Source of the DNA: Flavobacterium soyangense
GTDB lineage: Bacteria; Bacteroidota; Bacteroidia; Flavobacteriales; Flavobacteriaceae
DNA: 35,849 bases
Assembly (NCBI RefSeq): GCF_015277675.1
Contig: NZ_JADHEC010000036.1
Coordinates: 1 to 35,849, forward strand
Direction of reading: 5' to 3'
The translations under genes were made by a program, and so were the position numbers. Shown in pieces: positions 32,567 through 35,849 of this stretch. A model generated the notes under the pieces. It was not told where the DNA came from. It made no database searches and saw only the letters and a list, made by a program, of their open reading frames with translations. Positions within the stretch are counted from its first letter, which is position 1. Each line of letters begins with the position of its first letter.

Positions 32567-33124
32567 TTATTTAGATTGTTTAAATTGTTTTGTGAGTTGC
32601 GCAATGCGTTGTCCGAAAAGTTCAGCTGTTTCTAAACCTTTTGGTAAGTTTACTTCTGTTGTTGAATTGTCAGAAAGCGTCATAAGTCCTAAGTAACTTG
32701 CAAGTCCGTTGGGCTCTTCCAATTGTTTGTCGTTTTCAAACTTTGGCAAGATGCCTGTTGAAATCCAAAGCATGCTATGTTGAGAAGCAAAAAGTGAAAG
32801 TTGTTGCAGTGTGTTTAACTTGTCGCCATTTAATGTTGATGAGTTTGTAAAACCAGCAGCAAATTTGTCTTTCCATTTTTGGGTATACCAAAATTTCCCT
32901 GTCGCTTCCATAAATTTTTTAAAATCGGCAGAGATTGTTCCCATATAAGTAGGGCTACCAAAAACTAATGTGTCTGCCTGATGCAACAACTCAAAGTTGT
33001 CCTGAGCTTCAAGAGTTGACAAAAGCAATACTTGTTCCAATTCTCTTGAAGCCCCTTTTTGGATATGCTGGGCAACAATTTTTGTATGTCCATATCCACT
33101 GTGGTAAATAATTACAATTTTCAT
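32567..33124 (-). CDS. WrbA-like flavodoxin/NADPH-dependent FMN reductase
   Basis: This 185-residue flavodoxin-fold protein has the FMN phosphate loop IIYHSGYGHTKIVAQHI, and LVFGSPTYMGTISADFKKFM as the second FMN-binding region, both as in WrbA/NQO1-type quinone reductases. There is no signal peptide. It is co-directional and 8 nt from doxX. A quinone or FMN reductase activity is likely but the partner is unknown. Confidence 0.85.
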   Translation of the reverse strand: MKIVIIYHSGYGHTKIVAQHIQKGASRELEQVLLLSTLEAQDNFELLHQADTLVFGSPTYMGTISADFKKFMEATGKFWYTQKWKDKFAAGFTNSSTLNGDKLNTLQQLSLFASQHSMLWISTGILPKFENDKQLEEPNGLASYLGLMTLSDNSTTEVNLPKGLETAELFGQRIAQLTKQFKQSK

Positions 33125-33199
33125 TTTCTGTTATTTTGTTAAATAATAGTGCAAAATAAAAGAGAAATAGAAGGATAAAAATTAAAGTAGTTTAACAAA

Positions 33200-33781
33200 T
33201 TATTTTTGGGATAATTTTCTGCGAAGGATACTCAAAAAAACAGGTGTAATTCCTAAATATGCCGAAACTTGTTTTTGGGAAAGTCGTTGTTCTAAATTGG
33301 GATGTTTGGCAATAAAATCTAAATAACGCTGCTCAGCCGAGTAAGAAAGATTTTGATTAATGCGCTGTTGCTGCGCAATAAAAGCGTTTTGAAGTATCAG
33401 CCTAAAAAAGCGTTCAAACTTAGGAACCCTCTCAAATAGTTTGTCAAGATTGACTTTTGTAATTTGTAGTATTTCTGAGTCTTCTAATGCATCAATAAAA
33501 TAAGTTGAAGGACTTTGAGTAAGAAAACTATAAAGATCCCCTACCCACCAATCTTCAATTCCAAACATTACAATATGTTCAAAACCATTGTCGTCAATTG
33601 TATAAGTTCGAAGACAACCCTTAATAATAAAATTTTCGGTCTTGCAGAGGTCGCCTTGCTTTAATAAAAACTCTTTCCGTTTAAGTTTTTTTGTTTGAAG
33701 TAGTGAAATAAAAAAGTCTGTCTCGGTTTTGTCGAGATGTATATGTTGGCTAATATTTTGAATAATTAAATCTGTGTTCAT
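33200..33781 (-). CDS. Crp/Fnr-family transcription regulator
   Basis: This 193-residue protein has a cyclic-nucleotide-binding-like beta-barrel (about 20-120; EFLLKQGDLCKTENFIIKGC) and a C-terminal helix-turn-helix (RLSQKQVSAYLGITPVFLSI). No Fe-S Cys cluster is present, so it is not an Fnr oxygen sensor. The RYLDFIAKHPNLEQRLSQKQ region is typical of Bacteroidota Crp-like regulators. It is 75 nt upstream of the flavodoxin/doxX unit and probably controls it. Confidence 0.88.
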   Translation of the reverse strand: MNTDLIIQNISQHIHLDKTETDFFISLLQTKKLKRKEFLLKQGDLCKTENFIIKGCLRTYTIDDNGFEHIVMFGIEDWWVGDLYSFLTQSPSTYFIDALEDSEILQITKVNLDKLFERVPKFERFFRLILQNAFIAQQQRINQNLSYSAEQRYLDFIAKHPNLEQRLSQKQVSAYLGITPVFLSILRRKLSQK

Positions 33782-33819
33782 AAATTTTACTGTCCTCCGT
33801 TAGGGCTTAATTTTTTTCC

Positions 33820-33929
33820 TAGCCACAAGTGCTTTGGTACTAAATTAGCATAATCTTTTGGTTTACCAAATTCTGACAAATACAAACCATTGCACAAATT
33901 AAGCTTATTGATCTAATCGCTTGTGGCTA
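33820..33929. repeat. 10-nt inverted repeat in the Crp-GNAT gap
   Basis: TAGCCACAAG (33820-33829) and CTTGTGGCTA (33920-33929) are perfect inverted repeats 90 nt apart. Two GTTAG motifs lie just outside the arms in direct orientation. Confidence 0.45.
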
Positions 33930-33967
33930 ATGTTAGCGGTTAATAGCTTTTATCGTTAGTTTGTTCA

Positions 33968-34426
33968 TTAAGTTTTCTTGTCTGATTTATAAATATTTGG
34001 GGTAAATAGTTCCATATACAATTCTGGTTTTGGCAATTTAGTAAAACCATACTTTTCATAAAGCCAATCTGCTGTCGAAGTCAATAAAATCCATCGTCTC
34101 AAACCTTTTAAATTGGGGTGTCCCATTACAACATCCATTAGTTTTTTTGAAAGTCCTTGTCCACGATAATTATCCAAAACATAGATATCACCCAAATAGG
34201 CAATAGTCGAAAAATCTGAAATTACTCTTGCAAACCCTATTTGTTTATTGTAATGAAAAAGTCCGAAGTTTAGAGAATTGTCAATAGAAGTTTTTACTCT
34301 ATCAAAAGGGATATTATCACTCCAACCTGAATATTTTGATAAGAAGTCGTGGATTGCAACAACGTCCAACTTTGTATTGTCTGTCGTGATCAAAAACTCT
34401 CCAAATGTATGTTCAACAATTTCCAT
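33968..34426 (-). CDS. GNAT-family N-acetyltransferase
   Basis: This 152-residue protein has the acetyl-CoA motif YRGQGLSKKLMDVVM (about residues 97-111) preceded by the strand IAYLGDIYVLD, and WLYEKYGFTKLPKPELYME as the C-terminal GNAT strand. The form is that of the small GNATs found beside unrelated accessory genes. The substrate cannot be told. Start ATG 34426. Confidence 0.85.
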   Translation of the reverse strand: MEIVEHTFGEFLITTDNTKLDVVAIHDFLSKYSGWSDNIPFDRVKTSIDNSLNFGLFHYNKQIGFARVISDFSTIAYLGDIYVLDNYRGQGLSKKLMDVVMGHPNLKGLRRWILLTSTADWLYEKYGFTKLPKPELYMELFTPNIYKSDKKT

Positions 34427-34637
34427 TTATAAACTTTTTTTTAATTTTTTAACTATTCGATTTGACACTTTACAATGATTGTCAATGTTTTGCGGTTTGT
34501 CAATACTGCGTTTTTTTTTAGCATCAAAATTATCATAACCCCTGAACTTTGATTATTCACAAAAGTCTTTAAAAAAGCACTAATCACGCTGTATTGCCAT
34601 GTTGCTGTAGGTCGTTCGGTTTATTTTCTTTATTACT

Positions 34638-34781
34638 TTAGTTTTTCATTTTTTCAATTTTAACAAATATGTTTTCAAATTGTGTTAATTTATGGTCGCC
34701 TTCGATATATTGAATTTCCACTAAATCTTAATATTTTTCTATAACTGGTTTTGTAGCGACTATAAAACGAAAACCTATAGC
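34638..34781 (-). pseudogene. Possible degraded coding fragment
   Basis: Between stops, 48 codons on the minus strand read as protein-like (FRFIVATKPVIEKY, one TAA at 34728-34730, then LVEIQYIEGDHKLTQFENIF). There is no start codon. A decayed C-terminus is possible, but a chance frame cannot be ruled out at this length. Confidence 0.22.
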
Positions 34782-34926
34782 TTATCGATATATGTTAAGT
34801 TTCTTAAAACATAATCAAACCTAATAACTTTAACTATAAAAAACTAATAAAGAATAATAAATCATTAATTATCAACAATTGTCATCACAGGGAAAATTGT
34901 CCATCTTATTGCGTTTATAGTCCATT

Positions 34927-34954
34927 TTGAACAGTTTTTGAATTTGCATCTTTG
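34927..34954 (+). promoter_or_regulatory. Putative promoter of the CPBP gene
   Basis: TTG (34927-34929), a 17-nt spacer and CATCTTTG (34947-34954) match the Bacteroidota consensus with one mismatch in the -7 element, 64 nt before the ATG. Confidence 0.45.
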
Positions 34955-35018
34955 AAGTGTAAATTAGTCTCAGGCAATTTCACAACAATAAACTTAAACT
35001 TTTTTAAAACACTAGCAA

Positions 35019-35771
35019 ATGACCGAATTACAACAAACTATCGCTACAGTAGGAGTTCATTTAGGAATTTCAATTATCATTACTTTACTTTTTTTATCGT
35101 TTAGCAAAACCGAAAAAAAATATTTGCTAATTGTGTTTTCATTTTTTTTCATGTCAACTATAGCAATTCTTTACATCCCTATTCTTCCATTTCTTGAAAA
35201 ACTAAATTATAATTGGCAAGGAAAATTTTTGAGCCTAATAATTGCTTTAGCTTTTGTATATTTTACTCCGTATTTAACGAAGGATCAAGCGGGCTTTTCT
35301 TTCAAGGTGAACAAATCTGTTTGGATACCATTTTTTGTCTTATTGGCGATAAGCATTGGCTATAACATTTATGAGTCCGGACTTGCAGGAGGAGATAGAA
35401 CAAATGAATATTTATTGTTTGAATTAACTATGCCGGGCATTTCAGAAGAGCCCATTTTTAGAGGAGTTTTGCTAGGATTATTAAACGTCGTATTCATTCA
35501 GAGGAAAAACATCTTTGGTGCAAGTATGGGATGGGGAGCTTTAATACAATGTATCTTATTTGGTGTTGGGCACGCTGTATATTTCGATGAACACCAACAC
35601 ATTCAATTTTTAATCTCGGGTTTTGTAATTACCTTTATTTTAGGTGCATTTATGACCTATTTAAAAGAAAAAGGAGAAAGCATAATTCCTGCTTTGCTTT
35701 TCCATAATTTATTCAATGGTTCATTATCTATTATTAACCCGTTGGGTGTAATTAAACTATTTGTGTTTTAA
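35019..35771 (+). CDS. CPBP-family intramembrane glutamic endopeptidase
   Basis: This 250-residue protein has about eight membrane segments. The CPBP (Abi, Rce1-like) motifs are all present: ISEEPIFRGVLLG (EExxxR, about 144), FGVGHAVYF (FxxxH, about 186) and LLFHNLFNG (HxxxN/G, about 235). CPBP proteases process prenylated or other membrane peptides, and in bacteria often take part in self-immunity to peptide toxins; no bacteriocin gene is visible in the window. It is the last complete gene. Confidence 0.88.
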   Translation: MTELQQTIATVGVHLGISIIITLLFLSFSKTEKKYLLIVFSFFFMSTIAILYIPILPFLEKLNYNWQGKFLSLIIALAFVYFTPYLTKDQAGFSFKVNKSVWIPFFVLLAISIGYNIYESGLAGGDRTNEYLLFELTMPGISEEPIFRGVLLGLLNVVFIQRKNIFGASMGWGALIQCILFGVGHAVYFDEHQHIQFLISGFVITFILGAFMTYLKEKGESIIPALLFHNLFNGSLSIINPLGVIKLFVF

Positions 35772-35849
35772 TATTGTTTATTGGTCTTTCAAAAATAAAT
35801 CTATTGATGAATTGAACCAAAGTTAAAGCTGTTATTTTAGCTAAAATTC

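Larger units (their letters stand above)
34427..35018. other. Long AT-rich gap before the CPBP gene
   Basis: About 590 nt. It contains a possible minus-strand gene remnant (34638-34781) and the CPBP promoter (34927-34954). Nothing else is supportable. Confidence 0.4.

Noticed and set aside
33781..33967. Possible integron attC site (GTTAG motifs outside a TAGCCACAAG/CTTGTGGCTA inverted repeat)
   Set aside because: The two GTTAG motifs are in direct orientation, whereas an attC site needs RYYYAAC at one end and GTTRRRY at the other; no integrase is present.

Overview
The window reads as chromosome of a Flavobacterium-like member of the Bacteroidota (Flavobacteriaceae). The evidence is low GC, an almost complete lack of Shine-Dalgarno sequences, -7 elements of the TAnnTTTG type, an Oar-like TonB-dependent receptor with a carboxypeptidase-regulatory-like N-terminus, many 'MKK...Q' Sec signal peptides and Bacteroidota lipoprotein signals. 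No rRNA, tRNA, CRISPR array, intact insertion sequence or prophage was seen.

Layout. 1-490: tail of an upstream gene, its terminator and a palindromic repeat. 491-2130: a TPR protein flanked by inverted repeats, then an AhpD-like protein. 2548-8288 (+): a co-directional unit with a diverged TIGR04282-like transferase, a TonB receptor, a methylthioribose-kinase-like phosphotransferase and an exported nucleoside hydrolase, suggesting uptake and salvage of a (methylthio)nucleoside. 8337-10674 (-): exported HExxH protein, DUF547 protein, alpha/beta hydrolase. 10904-13095: ECF sigma factor with a small zinc-finger partner, divergent from lipoprotein MsrA and MsrB. 13167-19122 (-): a tight glycan operon (MORN protein, polyprenyl-phosphate-sugar-synthase-like GT2, CslA-like processive GT2, GT-C mannosyltransferase-like membrane protein, two GH113-like proteins). 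19193-23023 (-): polytopic 4Fe-4S protein, FAD/NAD oxidoreductase, beta-barrel protein. 23141-24394 (+): single-POTRA Omp85-like protein. 24401-28042 (-): rhodanese, TIGR04282 transferase, outer membrane protein, DUF547 protein and a TIGR04283-type glycosyltransferase whose 5' end is frameshifted inside a perfect palindrome. 28389-31892 (-): a decayed gene end, then an alkylation-response block (AlkB, stand-alone Ada zinc-domain protein, 2OG-Fe(II) oxygenase, esterase-like hydrolase, AraC-MGMT Ada). 32121-35771: small accessory genes (DoxX, flavodoxin-like reductase, Crp/Fnr regulator, GNAT) and a CPBP protease.

Three points stand out. First, the Ada gene and the operon downstream of it share the motif TAGCAAGTTTCGG, each exactly 24 nt before a GATnTTTG -7 element, which looks like an Ada operator shared by two promoters; part of the Ada function is a separate mini-protein in the second unit. 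Second, the glycan operon pairs synthases with two secreted GH113-like proteins and may make and trim a mannan-like polymer. Third, the frameshift in the TIGR04283-type gene sits in a 13-bp perfect inverted repeat and has the form expected from quasipalindrome template switching. All functional statements are from reading sequence by eye; no searches were run.
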